Below, piece after piece: positions 1-10,172 of a DNA stretch of 64,000 nt. Under the pieces are notes generated by a model. It was not told the DNA's origin. It made no database searches and saw nothing but the letters and a program-made list of their open reading frames with translations. Positions within the stretch are counted from its first letter, which is position 1. Each line of letters begins with the position of its first letter. This stretch comes from Triticum aestivum (lineage: Eukaryota; Streptophyta; Magnoliopsida; Poales; Poaceae), in contig NC_057801.1 of assembly GCF_018294505.1 (NCBI RefSeq), positions 431,990,741-432,054,740 of the forward strand, in the 5' to 3' direction. Both the position numbers and the translations under genes were made by a program.

Positions 1-384
1 ATCAGGACCATGCGACCTCCGCTAGAGATTCCATCTCACTGTACTAGATGACTTGAGCATGTGTGCGGTATGTTCAATCTCACCCTAAATCGGTTCGCAT
101 GGCCTACTTTCCTGAAGATATTTTAAGTATTGCTACATTTGGATAAAAGGTGCCACATGCACCATATATGTCAGAGGGGATTTCCCCCCTCTTCTTTCTA
201 TATTAGGCAAATTAATGTTGTATTGTTCTTTTGATTGCTCCATATTTCCATGACATCATGTTTACCCTATCTATTTAATTATAGATTTTTGTCCTTTGAT
301 TTCAGCTGCTGTACAGCTCTTTCAATTTGGGCCCATATTTGCATGTTACCTTATTTTATTTTACAATACTACCATTTTCTGCAG
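1..384. other. No gene recognised; probable intron 3' part
   Basis: AT-rich sequence without a convincing coding stretch. It ends in a pyrimidine-rich tract and CAG at 382-384, which fits a splice acceptor for the B3-like exon that follows. Reading frames here are open only by chance. Confidence 0.4.
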
Positions 385-723
385 CGCATCCCTTGCTATG
401 CAACAGATTATGTAGTGCACAATTTTTCCCTTTACATACATCAAGGATGCACGGATATCATACTACACACAAACCATGGATTTACAATCGTTGCTAGTGT
501 ATTACTTGATGAACGTGGTGACTCCTATTTTGGTGTTGGCTTTTGGAAAGAAATTTCTATGTTTTATGTACTGAAAGCTAGCATTAAAATTGGACTGCAC
601 ATAAAAGGGCCTGGTCATGAGATTATGCTAACTTCCCCGACAAAATCATCCGTCCTGAGTTTGTTCGAAGAAAGTTATCTTTTCAACGCTCTGCATGTTG
701 ACTTACCCAGCAATGTTAAATGA
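385..723 (+). pseudogene. B3-like protein fragment, single exon
   Basis: An open stretch of 112 codons follows a plausible acceptor at 384. Its opening IPCYA, the GFT motif about 30 residues later, the FGVGFWKEI block and the IKIGLHIKG strand align in order with IPCHA, GYTFNI, the FECKTWQAL block and the VITFDI strand of the B3-like gene at 58212-58506 inside the CACTA element. This suggests the same family: a plant B3-type DNA-binding fold typical of transposon-associated copies in Triticeae. Only the region matching exon 2 is present; no matching first exon or C-terminal B3 half was found nearby, so I call it a fragment. It may be the end of a transposon outside the window. The comparison was by eye, so family membership is an inference. 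Confidence 0.5.
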
Positions 724-849
724 ATTGTGTAATATTTCAGCAACTAATTGTTATTCCCTTTTCTTACTATATTCCTACCTAAGTTACCAATACACTTTTC
801 TATTGCCCTGTTTTAACTAAATATTCCCTGTACTCTCATTTCTATCAGA

Positions 850-2712
850 AAGCGCCGCTGACAAGGAGACTCCAGAGGTGGAGAACGGGCCTGCCAACAA
901 GCGGAGGTGGGGCAAGCTAGAACCGCAAGGGACTCCAGCAGGCATAGACTTCATCAGCAGCCTCCCCGATGATATGTTGTCAGTCATCATCTCCCTCCTC
1001 CCAATCAAATATGGGGCGCAGACAACCATCCTTTCCCGGCGGTGGCGCCCCCTATGGAACTTCACCCCTCTCGACCTCCTCGACACCCACGAGCTCTGCC
1101 ATGGCTATCGCAAAAGCTTGGATGCATTCTCCAAGATCCTCGGCAGTCACCCTGGCCCAACCAGAGGCCTTAGAATGGGCAAGTTGGGTTCCAACGGCAC
1201 GGACCAAGCCAAGGTTGATGACTGGTTCAGATCCCCCGCCCTAGATCAGCTCGAGGAGGTCACTTTTGATGATGGGCATATGCGCTCGCTGCCAACGTCC
1301 ACGCTCCGGCTCGCGTTCACACAGCGTGTCGCCAAGTTCAGGAACTGCCGCCCCCCTTAATAATGCGCCCGCTCTTATTCTACAACGACTAACGCACCTC
1401 GAGCTCGTCGTCGTCTGCCTCTCAAACGGTGACATGGAGCGCCTGCTCTTTGGATGTACTGCACTCGAGTACCTTCGTCTTCAGGCGCTCAATGGGTTGA
1501 GTACATTCCCCATCACCTCCGTGACTCTCCGGACTATTTATGTGTGTTGCTGGTTCAGCAGGAAGACATCACAAGATGTGTACCACGGTATGGTCATTGA
1601 GGACACACATGCACTTGAGAGATTACTTGTACTTGATCAAGTAGGTCCAACAAGAATCAATGCCATTTTTGCGACGAAATTGACAGTGCTGGGCTACTCG
1701 TCTGACCAATACTCAAAACTTGTTATTGGATCCACACCCGTTCAGGTACAACAACCACCTTCTACTTCTCCTTCTATAAATTAACATTATTTCTAATTTT
1801 GAAGATGTTTGTTTGTCTGTCATTCAGAAAATGATTCCAAAAAGCCTGACCGTGAAACTATGCATAGTGAAGGTCTTGGCACTAGAATCTATCGGCCCCA
1901 ACCTGGAGCAAGTTGTCACTTTGCTGAGATGCTTTCCATGCCCGGAGAAGCTATATATCGAGGTGATGTTCCTTTCCTGCTAAATGTTAACCATAAGGGA
2001 GTTCAATTTGTGACACCTTTTTTTAAGTTTACAATGACAATGTACTACGATTTGTGAAGGATTCTTTTGGAGGATTTCAGTACATACATGTCTCCTTTTC
2101 CAAGTTTACAATGACAATGCTTGATCCATATGGTTACAATCCATATGCATTTCACCTTTGCATTCATTTGTACTAGTTTTCTTAGGGAACTTTTCATCCA
2201 CTCCAACATCTTGTGAAGATGCAAGATGGCATGTTAATGCCCATGTTAATCATGTCAGATCGTAGATGGCATGTTAGCGCATTTTACAAATCCTGCAAAC
2301 CAAATAGGCCTGTAGTAGTGTTCAAAACTGCATCTAGGCACTAACACATTTTCTTCTTTTGCAGATGAGATTAGGCCCAGTGGTTGATAAGGTGATACAA
2401 TATAACAACCGCGTCGAATGCCTAGATCTGCATCTCTCAGAAATTTCTTTGAACTCCTAATGAGGGACCTTACCGGACATTCTATTGGCCAGTTTCTTTG
2501 TTGTCAGAGCAAGGGTGATGAAGGTAATGAGGTTTGCCCTACATTTATTTCGGAAAAATTAATTGTTTGTTGATCAGCGCCGGCGCCTACGGCAGAATAG
2601 AATAGCCTCCAAAAATGCTGAATTTCATTTTGGAACTTCAGATGACAGAGTAATCGGAACTCATCGTGTCAACCCCACACATGACTTCTAACTGGCTGAC
2701 CCCTTTGCAAAA
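850..2712 (+). pseudogene. F-box/LRR protein with FBD domain, broken
   Basis: A plant F-box/FBD relic; intact relatives are substrate receptors of SCF ubiquitin ligases. The first visible exon (850-1745) starts after an acceptor at 849 and encodes an F-box (ISSLPDDMLSVIISLLP, then LSRRWRPLWN) followed by leucine-rich segments. The reading frame breaks in a C-run near 1350-1357, where frame 2 ends at TAA 1358 and continues in another frame (LNNAPALILQRLTHLEL). Exon 2 is 1828-1962 (KMIPKSLTVKL to CPEKLYIE) and exon 3 starts at 2365; both junctions keep phase. An extra A near 2459 gives stops at 2458 and 2461, after which the FBD reading continues in a shifted frame with further stops near 2555 and 2690. 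A typical first exon is not seen. Five lesions make it a pseudogene; the domain call is strong. Confidence 0.8.
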
Positions 2713-3063
2713 GTAGTAAGGTTTCAAAACCAAACTTAGAAGTGGTAATATTAGTTTGAACCTCTCTGATATCCATGTTTAGCGGATCAGCGCGAGCGTT
2801 TGCAGCTGATGAGCTGAATTTCATTTCTAATATTAGTTTGAACCTTGTAATCTTCGAATTTGAGCAATATAACTCTGGAATTTGAACCTTGTAATATTTC
2901 GAGCCTTTGTGGTACAATCGTTGAAATGGCATCGTATGAGACTCGTATATTGGTAGCACTATTTTGAACTTAATATGCAATGATCTTAGATTTGATTTTA
3001 TTAACCATTCTCGAATCTGTTTACCTTGTTGATCTCACAGCACACAATCTGTATAGCTAACTA
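2713..3063. other. No gene recognised
   Basis: The tail of the F-box relic fades into AT-rich sequence with two similar stretches reading attagtttgaacct (near 2750 and 2830). I see no coding region, RNA gene or transposon end before the CACTA sequence at 3064. Confidence 0.4.
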
Positions 3064-3397
3064 CACTACGATCTTCGACATTATTACACACAGTTGGTTT
3101 CTTGCACCGTGTGCCCTGTAGAGCGCATAATTAATTATCGCACTCGAGTGTCCATCATCACCCTTCTGTGTAACTTTGAAGTCATCACCCACGGGTAAAC
3201 TTACGACTGAAGTCATTCCACACACTTCGTTTTTACAAAGCTTTTTTTGCCAATTAACGCCCATGATTTGTCCCTCTTCTAGCCGACGCGTGGCAAACCA
3301 AGCAGGGCGGGAAGCTTGCACGGTAAACTACGCGGTATCGCAGGAACAGGCTCACCAACGATACATTTTGCGCCTCTTCGAGCCCACGCGTGGTCAA

Positions 3398-3475
3398 ACT
3401 GCGGTGCGGTGTTGTCAAGCATGCACTGGAATCCTCACTGCGGTGCGGTGTTGTCAAGCATGCACTGGAATCCTC
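3398..3475 (+). repeat. 39-bp tandem duplication
   Basis: Two adjacent, essentially identical 39-bp units beginning actgcggtgcggtgttgtca lie just upstream of the exonuclease relic. A recent local duplication is the simplest reading. Confidence 0.9.
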
Positions 3476-3640
3476 CGCTATGAACGCCGTAACAAGACGT
3501 GGCGATCAGGCCGGCTCGCGCCCATTTGTTACAGCGGCTATTTAACCCTTATGTCTCTTCAACCTGTCGATCGCACCCCACCATTGCAAGAAGGCACACC
3601 CACCACGACAAATTCTTAGGGAGTATCCTGTGCGGCTCCA

Positions 3641-4389
3641 ATGGCGCTCCGAGCGGCTGCCGACGATGAGCAGCAGTTCGCCATCCATGCCGTGGTGGAC
3701 ACCCACCGAAGGTTCTAGGAGCTCTCGGTGGTGTACACCAACCACTCGGTCTGGGTGGAGCACTCCATCCGCATCATGGAGCTGTTGCTTGCCGACATGA
3801 AGTACAAGGTGGTCGGGTTCGACATCGAGCACACCCGCGCTCGTGCCGGGTCTCATCCCAAGGTCGCCGTTGCCCAGATGTGCGTGGGCCACCATGTCCT
3901 TGTCTACCACTATTTCCTAGCCACAAGGCCTTGCAAGCGTTTCGCCAGGTTTGTCAACAGCCCCCACTACATGTTTGCTACAGTCGACATCACCAACGAT
4001 GTCAAGGTGCTCAAGAATTCGGGCATCGCCTGCCAAAGTTTTGTCGACATCCAGGGCCAATACAAGATCTGGGTAGCAAGGAGCATGAGAAGGACTCACT
4101 GGTTCACCTTGCCGAGGCCATCATCGACCCCTACAACAGAGACATGAAGGATTCCTGCAACAACGATAAGCATGCCTAGCACTCGGCCTAGATGAAGAAA
4201 CTCAACAAAGATCACGTCGTGTACGCGACCAAGGAGGCATACATGTGCTACGACATGTACAGGCGGATCGTTGACATGAGGAAGTTCCTCCTTCCCCAAA
4301 ATGGCGAGGGATCCAGCCGGAAGCAGAGCAATGGCAAGCATCGCCGCAACAAGAAAGAGATGATTAGATCCTTATTTCTCCTAGTTTAG
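3641..4389 (+). pseudogene. WRN/RNase D-type 3'-5' exonuclease relic
   Basis: The ATG at 3641 opens a protein whose VVGFDIEHT segment fits motif I of DEDD exonucleases (Asp and Glu), followed by PKVAVAQMCVG, ATVDITNDVKVL (motif II Asp) and, after damage, HVVYATKEAYMCYDM (motif III). In this family motif III normally has Tyr-x3-Asp; here the Asp position is Glu. Damage: a TAG at 3716 shortly after the start, a frameshift near 4070 (QYKI then WGSKEHEKD in another frame), and TAG stops at 4177 and 4189. After the second stop the frame runs on to TAG 4387 with a lysine-rich tail. Intact relatives remove nucleotides from 3' ends. It shares the candidate transposon with the B3 gene at 5113. It is GC-rich compared with its surroundings. 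The fold call is firm; activity is not expected. Confidence 0.7.
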
Positions 4390-5112
4390 TATGCATGTAA
4401 TCGCTTATTTTGGTGTGTGAAAATCTTATCTCTGTAGTCACTTGTCTAATTGTATGCTTAATTTGGTTATGCAATGCTATCTTTTAAAGTATATTTGTTG
4501 ATGCTCTGTAGATAGAGCAAATCACATCGCACATGGACTAAACAAGGGAACCCGTCGGTGACGATTTCATCAATCACTGACGATTGTATACCAGCAATCG
4601 TTTGCTCACAACACACACGGCTTGTTAACAGTAATCGTCTGTGTTGTTATCGGTCTTCCCACACATTTCTGATTACAAACATGTTTGTCGCGTATCACAC
4701 ACATCTTGTTAAGTTGAACCATTTCTGTTCTCTTGGCTCAACGCAAACAGTTCATCCAAGTGAACTGTATGTCGTATATCGCACACACCTTCATCTGGCT
4801 GACCATTTCTATTGTTCCGCCTCATCACAAACAGTTCATCTGAGTGAACCGTTGTTGTGTATCGCACACGCCTTCATCTGGCTGCCCATTTCTTTTGTTC
4901 CTCCTCATCGCAAACAGTTAATTGAACTGAATCGTATGCCCTGCATCGCACACGGAACCAAAATCTGATCCGTGTTTGATGCATACGTCATCACAAACGT
5001 TTTGGACATTTTTGATGGTTCTCTCACACCACCGTTTGCGATTATTGCATCACGCACAGTTTCTCAAAGGGTCTCTGATCATAGTCTCGCGTTAGCAGCA
5101 TCCTGCAGTAGT
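4390..5112. other. Repeat-rich spacer between exonuclease and B3 genes
   Basis: From about 4505 to 5070 short motifs recur, including acacacac, gtatcgcacac, ttcatctggctgaccattt and gcaaacagtt. These look like subterminal-type transposon repeats rather than coding sequence. The phrase cttcatctggctg appears at about 4790 and 4870. No credible protein. Confidence 0.5.
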
Positions 5113-5560
5113 GAAGTGAGGAAGCTGATAAAGATTGTTAGTAAAATGGGTCAAAAGATGGCAATTAAACTATTTGTTTACACTTTATCCAATACATCAA
5201 TGAACTGCAGGATGGTAAGTGAGAACTCTGCAACCTTCTTTTTACTGCCCATAATGAGTTGTGTTAGATGACAATGTCTGAATATTTTTTCCTTTCTAGT
5301 GGTTTCCAAAGCAGTTTACTCAAGAGTACCTCTCAAACTACATGATTGGTGGGAATGCAAAGGTTAAAGTATTTCTACCAGAACACGATGATTATCTAGA
5401 TGTTTTCATGAAGACCGTGAAGGATGGGCGGTCGGCCATCACAAGGGGTTGGACTAGAGTCGTGGGTGCCTTCTGCATGGAGGAGGGCACAATATGGGCA
5501 TTCCGCTTCACCTTGTTCAGCAACCAAAATGTATTTTGCCTCTTTCTTTACCGTCTTTAA
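5113..5560 (+). pseudogene. B3-domain protein, two-exon C-terminal part
   Basis: Exon A ends at 5214 before a GTAAGT donor and encodes KMGQKMAIKLFVYTLSN. Exon B begins after TTTCTAG at 5299 with WFPKQFTQEYL and runs to a TAA at 5558. Joined in phase they give the order of a plant B3 DNA-binding domain: a first strand, the FPKQF loop, the VKVFLPEHDDY strand, the GWTRVVGAF helix-strand turn and the GTIWAFRF strand. Plant B3 domains bind short DNA sites in the nucleus. No start codon or first exon could be fixed, because upstream sequence is repeat-rich; it may be a partial gene. It sits after the exonuclease in the same candidate transposon and resembles the second half of the gene at 57979-59122. 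Confidence 0.6.
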
Positions 5561-6403
5561 TAGTACAAGTATACAACTGTGGTTCATCATTATTTATTTG
5601 GATCTTATGTAATTCTTGATATGTACCTATGAATCAAATAATGCATTGGTTGTCTGAACCTGATGGATATGAATAAAGCTATAGCATACATTCAAATTCA
5701 AATCCAAATCCAAATCCGGTACAATTTGATATAGCAACAATTAAATTATGGTGAAATTACGCTCTCTAGGTCGTTACGGCACACACAGTTGGTAAAACAC
5801 AAACGTTTCGATATACACCATAATCCGAGACGGTTCACAGAGAAGAAACGTGTGCAAGCGTGCACATAGTTCCCGTTTGCAAAGGATGCGCGATGTTAGA
5901 CAATATCACAATAGTGCGGGCAAACTAAACATTTGTGATAGTTGCCTTATCGTAGACATTTCACAACCATGAACTATTTCTGATGAAGTATGCATCATAA
6001 ACGTTGCACCACAGAATAGCGTGTGTGATAGTTTTTGTGTACGACTATGTTACGACGGTCCGAGGTTTTGTAATCCTATCCGACACTCGTATGATGATTA
6101 GCTAATCTTCTTAATTAGTGATCACATACGGCTTGGGAATGCTTATCATACACGTTCTATAATAGTAAACCATTTGTTATGGGCTGCGCATCATAAACGT
6201 AGCACCACAGAATACCGACTGCGATGGCAATGCGAGCACAAATGAGTAGGAGTACCGTATATACATCTTGGCTCCCTATCCCCGACAGTTTCTGGGTCAT
6301 GTGGGAAGGACCCCCTATCGCCCACACTCACTTGCCGACGGTTCCAAATGCCATTGCGGAAAGGGGTTAAAAACCATTTGTATAGCACCGACGCGTACTA
6401 GTG
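5561..6403. repeat. Right subterminal region of candidate transposon
   Basis: Non-coding, with repeated phrases such as cacacacag, cgtttcg and gtgtgtgatag, and a 27-bp direct repeat (gcatcataaacgt then gcaccacagaata) at 5992-6018 and 6188-6214. It ends in actagtg at 6403. Comparable repeats are known as transposase-binding regions in CACTA elements; that role here is inferred. Confidence 0.45.
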
Positions 6404-7226
6404 GATGACATGATGTAGATGAGACCTATTCATGTAGGAATAGCCCCCAGCTTGTTATCCTTAATAGCAACGATACATGCATGTCTTGCTGCCCCTTCTG
6501 TCACTGGGAAAGAACACCGCAAGATCGAACCCATCACAAAGCACCACTTCCCATGGTAATAAAAATCGATCTAGCTGGCCTAACTAAACCAAAGATTCGA
6601 AGAAGAAATACGAGTCTATAAGTAATCATGCATATAAGAGATCAAAGAAGACTCAAATAACTTTCGTGGATATAGATCTGATCATAAACTCAAAGTTCAT
6701 CGAACCCCAACAAACACACCGCAAAAAGAGTTGCATCAAATAGATCTCCAAGAGACCATTTTATTGAGAATCAAAAAGAGAGAAGAAGCCATCTAGCTAC
6801 TGCATACGAACCTATAGGTCTATGATGAACTACTCACACATCATCGGAGAGGCACCAATGAGGATGATGACCCCTCTGTGATGGTGTCTAGATTGGATCT
6901 CGTGGTTCTGGAACTTACAGCGGCTAGAATTGTGTTTCGTCAAATCCCCTAGGGTTTCTGGAAAATTTGGGAATTTATAGGGTGAAGCGGCTGTGCAGGG
7001 GGGCTCTGAGGTGGGCACAGCCTCCCTGGGTACACCTGGGCTCCTGGGCACGCCCTAGTGGGTTGTGCTCCCCTCGGGCCTCCCCTCTGGTACTTCTTTG
7101 GCCAACTGGGTGTCTTCTGGTCCAGAAAAAATCTTCAAAAAGTTTTGCTGCTTTGGGCTCTATTTGGTACTGATATTCTGCGAAGTAAAAAACAAGCAAA
7201 AAACAACAACTGGCACTAGGCACTAT
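6404..7226 (-). repeat. Truncated LTR of a minus-oriented Gypsy element, part 1
   Basis: Closely matches the LTR segment at about 60071-60890: gacatgatgtagat, a gttatcctta block, the cactgggaa block and the aagccatctagcta block recur in the same order. The first ~630 bp that would complete the LTR on the left are missing. The rest follows the inserted element at 25294-25414. Confidence 0.8.
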
Positions 7227-7706
7227 TGACGGTGTCCTGTACCAGGGGGTACTCACCACGTCATCTCCCGATCAGTTGGATGGGGCCGAGGACCCCCATG
7301 GCCGTATACTCATGGGCCAGTTCGGACAACTGCCGCATACAAGGAAGATTCCACAAGACTTGATGATCAAGACAAGGACTCCTCCCCCACCGGCGTATTC
7401 AGCTAGGACTCTTGTTATCCTAGGCCTCTGGTGCATTATATAAACCAGGGCCAGGCTAGTCGATAGAAGATAACAACAATCATAATCATAGGCTAGCTTC
7501 TAGGGTTTAGCCTCTACGATCCTGTGGTAGATCAACTATTGTAATACTCATATCATAAAGATCAATCAAGCACGAAGTAGGGTATTACCTCCATCGAGAG
7601 GGTCTGAACCTGGGTAAACATCGTGTCCCCCGCCTCCTTTTACCATTAGCCTTAGACGCATAGTTTGGGACCCCCTACCCGAGATCTGCCAGTTTTGACA
7701 CCGACA
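7227..7706 (+). repeat. 5' LTR of the non-coding element
   Basis: Pairs with 24812-25288. It starts TGACGG and ends gacaccgaca. The next bases, ttggtgctttcattgag, occupy the primer-binding position. Confidence 0.9.
7437..7444 (+). promoter_or_regulatory. TATA box in LTR of non-coding element
   Basis: TATATAAA following gtgcat, about two thirds into the forward LTR, as expected for an LTR promoter. The other LTR has the same box near 25019. Confidence 0.7.
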
Positions 7707-9568
7707 TTGGTGCTTTCATTGAGAGTTTTGATGTGTGATCGGCAAAGGATCAATGGTTCGACTGCAGATCAACTGCGAGGTAGGCTTCTTCGTCACCGGC
7801 TCGACTGGTCACCTTGGCTTGACCGAGGACTGCGCCCTACCTCCGATCGTCATGTTCGGATGAGGGCCTTCATCAACATCAACTCCGGTCTCTATCAAGA
7901 TCATGGAGGAATCATCCATGGAGCTTGGGGGCTCAACGTCAACATTGCCCTCGGGCAACCGTGCTATTTTTCTGGACAGCAAACTCGTATCCGCCGCCAC
8001 CGCCTCCTCAAGTGTCGTTTTAACGATTGCTTTGGTGGAATTGTGCGGAATTGAGTCTACAACAACCCTGGAAAATTTCGTCGAGTTCCGATGGAGGAAT
8101 CTCTGGCAATCTATGATATACCAAAGCCATGTCAAATCTGGATGGGAATCCAGACGAGTTTAGGGGGTGGTCTCCATAGCCCAGCTCAGAGGTCATTTGC
8201 AAGATCCAACCGTTCATCTGCTGTGGAATTCCCATATCTACCACCCTCAAAATTTCAGCTCGATCCGACCGTCCAAACTCCGGGAACCTTCCGATTAGTG
8301 CATCACTCTTTGGATCTGTTCTCTACGCGAGAACGAATCTGACCCGAATTCATCTTTTTTATGAACAGGATTTCTAACATCCTTTTTTAAGGAAGTTTTG
8401 TATGGGGTATTTTTTTTGTTTCCAAAGACATCTCGCTAATTTTAAAGTCTTTTCCAACATGATCTTCACCATCGCGCTGTGTCAAACCAGCCCGACAACG
8501 TTGCTCTATAGCGGCCGACCTGCTCTAGACACATCATCACTTTGTTAAGCCGAGCTCAACTTCTTTGGATCATCATCTCGGCAAGCCGAACAAGAGTTTG
8601 GCATCGTGAAGGATAAATCGTCACCAACATCGTCGCCCCACGGATTACACGGAGCGGGCACACCGGCATCGCTGCAAGGTCACTTCATCAAGCCAGCTTT
8701 GACCACGTCACAAGTTACGACCTACATCGGCATGGCCGAACTATTGCTTCATCGAGCCGATGTCCATCACGCCGAACTACTTCAACATCTCAGCTGACAT
8801 GGCTGCTGCAACATCTCCTCGCCAACCTGCTCTGTCTCCTCGGCTGGACCGGGAACTTTGTTATTTCTTCATCAACACATTCCGATGACTTCGGCGTCAC
8901 CAGCCGACCAACTTTGTCACGTTAGTTGGACCGGGGGCTTTGCCTCGGCGAGCCAACCTTTACCAGCATCGCCATGCCATCGCTTCACTGCCCATCAGGC
9001 AATGGGTATGCAGATCGAGTCCCAATTTTGGGAGTCAATTTTTCTTCGGACTACTACAACAAATAAACCAGGTGTTATTAATCCTAAGTAATTTTCTCTT
9101 GCTTGGGTATATTTTTTCGAAAAATTATTACTCTAGTTTGTTCCATCATCTATACACAGGTCTGTCAAATGATGGACGCATTAACAATGGTTGCGTGATG
9201 GTTTAGTCCGTTTCTCGTCTGTAGTTCGGCGAACGCCGCATCTAGAACCCAGACCGCCCTGCAAATTCAGGCTTTGTCACGCCTTCACTATGTCACGCCG
9301 ACGCCCTGCATTGACATTGGCTTCGGCGCCAGGCTACATCTCTTTAAATAAATTATTTTTGTGTAAATCAATTATGTAAGGATTATATATATGCATATTA
9401 TTATTTTTCTGGACCGCACAATTTTATATGTGCAGGTAATCGATTTTGACTGCGTTACGCGGTCACTACTCCGGAGTGCCGAACTCCCTGCTCGGACACC
9501 TCAGGCTTGGGGGCTAGGACCTCGGCCATGCCGAGGATTGCGAACCTTGTCGGATCTGTCACAGATCA
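7707..9568 (+). other. Left interior of non-coding element
   Basis: No recognisable retrotransposon domain. A stretch around 7740-8340 has moderate GC and short open frames in several registers but no family motif. From about 8480 to 9000 the phrase gccgaac/agccgac recurs, giving a low-complexity look. The interior resumes at 21514 after gypsy-1. Confidence 0.6.
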
Positions 9569-9573
9569 ATGGG

Positions 9574-10099
9574 TGATGAAGTCATGTACCTAGGGTAGGG
9601 TCATGGACCTGTCCAAGGTACCCTCCCCAAGGACATCTTTAGAAGAAACCGTCTTCCAGTCGACCTAGAGGGACTCCACTCGACGGACTTGAAGACACTC
9701 GACCATGAAGAGTCACTCGACCACCAGGAGTTCAAGAGCCACTCTGTATCCAAACGGTCTGTAATTAAGTAGTCTTTATGGTCATGATGACACTTTATGT
9801 AAGGCGTTACCAGTAACGCCAGACCTTAATGTACTTTAAACCCTCCGCTACATGGGCTGGCTGGGGTCTTGGCATCCTCTATATAATCCACCCCCTCCAC
9901 TGGCAGAAGGGTTCGCACCCCTGTAACTCATACGCATATAATCCAGTCGACCGCCTCCGGGCTCCGAGACGTAGGGCTGTTACTTCCACCAAGAAGGGCC
10001 TGAACTCGTAAATCTCTTGCGTATACAACTACTCCATAGCTAGGATCTTGCCTCTCCATACCTACCCCCTATTCTACTGTCAGTCTTAGTACCACGACA
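9574..10099 (+). repeat. 5' LTR of gypsy-1
   Basis: Pairs with 20983-21508, same length. Carries the element promoter and ends directly before the primer-binding site. Confidence 0.95.
9880..9887 (+). promoter_or_regulatory. TATA box in gypsy-1 LTR
   Basis: TATATAAT after ggcatcctc, within the 5' LTR and upstream of gag. The 3' LTR copy has tatataag at the matching place (about 21289). Confidence 0.7.
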
Positions 10100-10100
10100 G

Positions 10101-10118
10101 TTTGCGCCCACCGTGGGG
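10101..10118 (+). promoter_or_regulatory. Primer-binding site of gypsy-1
   Basis: One base after the 5' LTR, tttgcgcccaccgtgggg closely matches tggcgcccaccgtgggg, the primer site of gypsy-2. The shared 3' part suggests the same tRNA primer class, with the first bases changed here. Confidence 0.75.
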
Positions 10119-10172
10119 CAGGTGTCTTAGCGACTTATTGGAGAAGTTGCAATTGTTCCGATCGCCTTCATC

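Larger units (their letters stand above)
3064..6403 (+). mobile_element. Candidate CACTA-like DNA transposon with two genes
   Basis: The left end reads CACTACGATCTTCGAC and the right end, on the opposite strand, CACTAGTACGCGTCGG, so both ends have the CACTA/TAGTG form with weak further similarity. Both flanks carry GC-poor subterminal sequence rich in short repeats such as cacacag, cacaaacg and gtgtgtgat, and a 27-bp direct repeat lies at 5992-6018 and 6188-6214. The body holds an exonuclease relic and a B3 gene. Against a clean insertion: the three bases outside (CTA left, GAT right) do not match, and the right flank is an LTR truncated exactly at 6403 while the left flank is not LTR. No CACTA transposase was recognised, so it would be non-autonomous. 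Boundaries and superfamily are inferences. Confidence 0.45.

Noticed and set aside
850..2460. Functional F-box gene with a short C-terminus
   Set aside because: The frame is broken before the leucine-rich part and again before the FBD end; reading through needs two frame changes.
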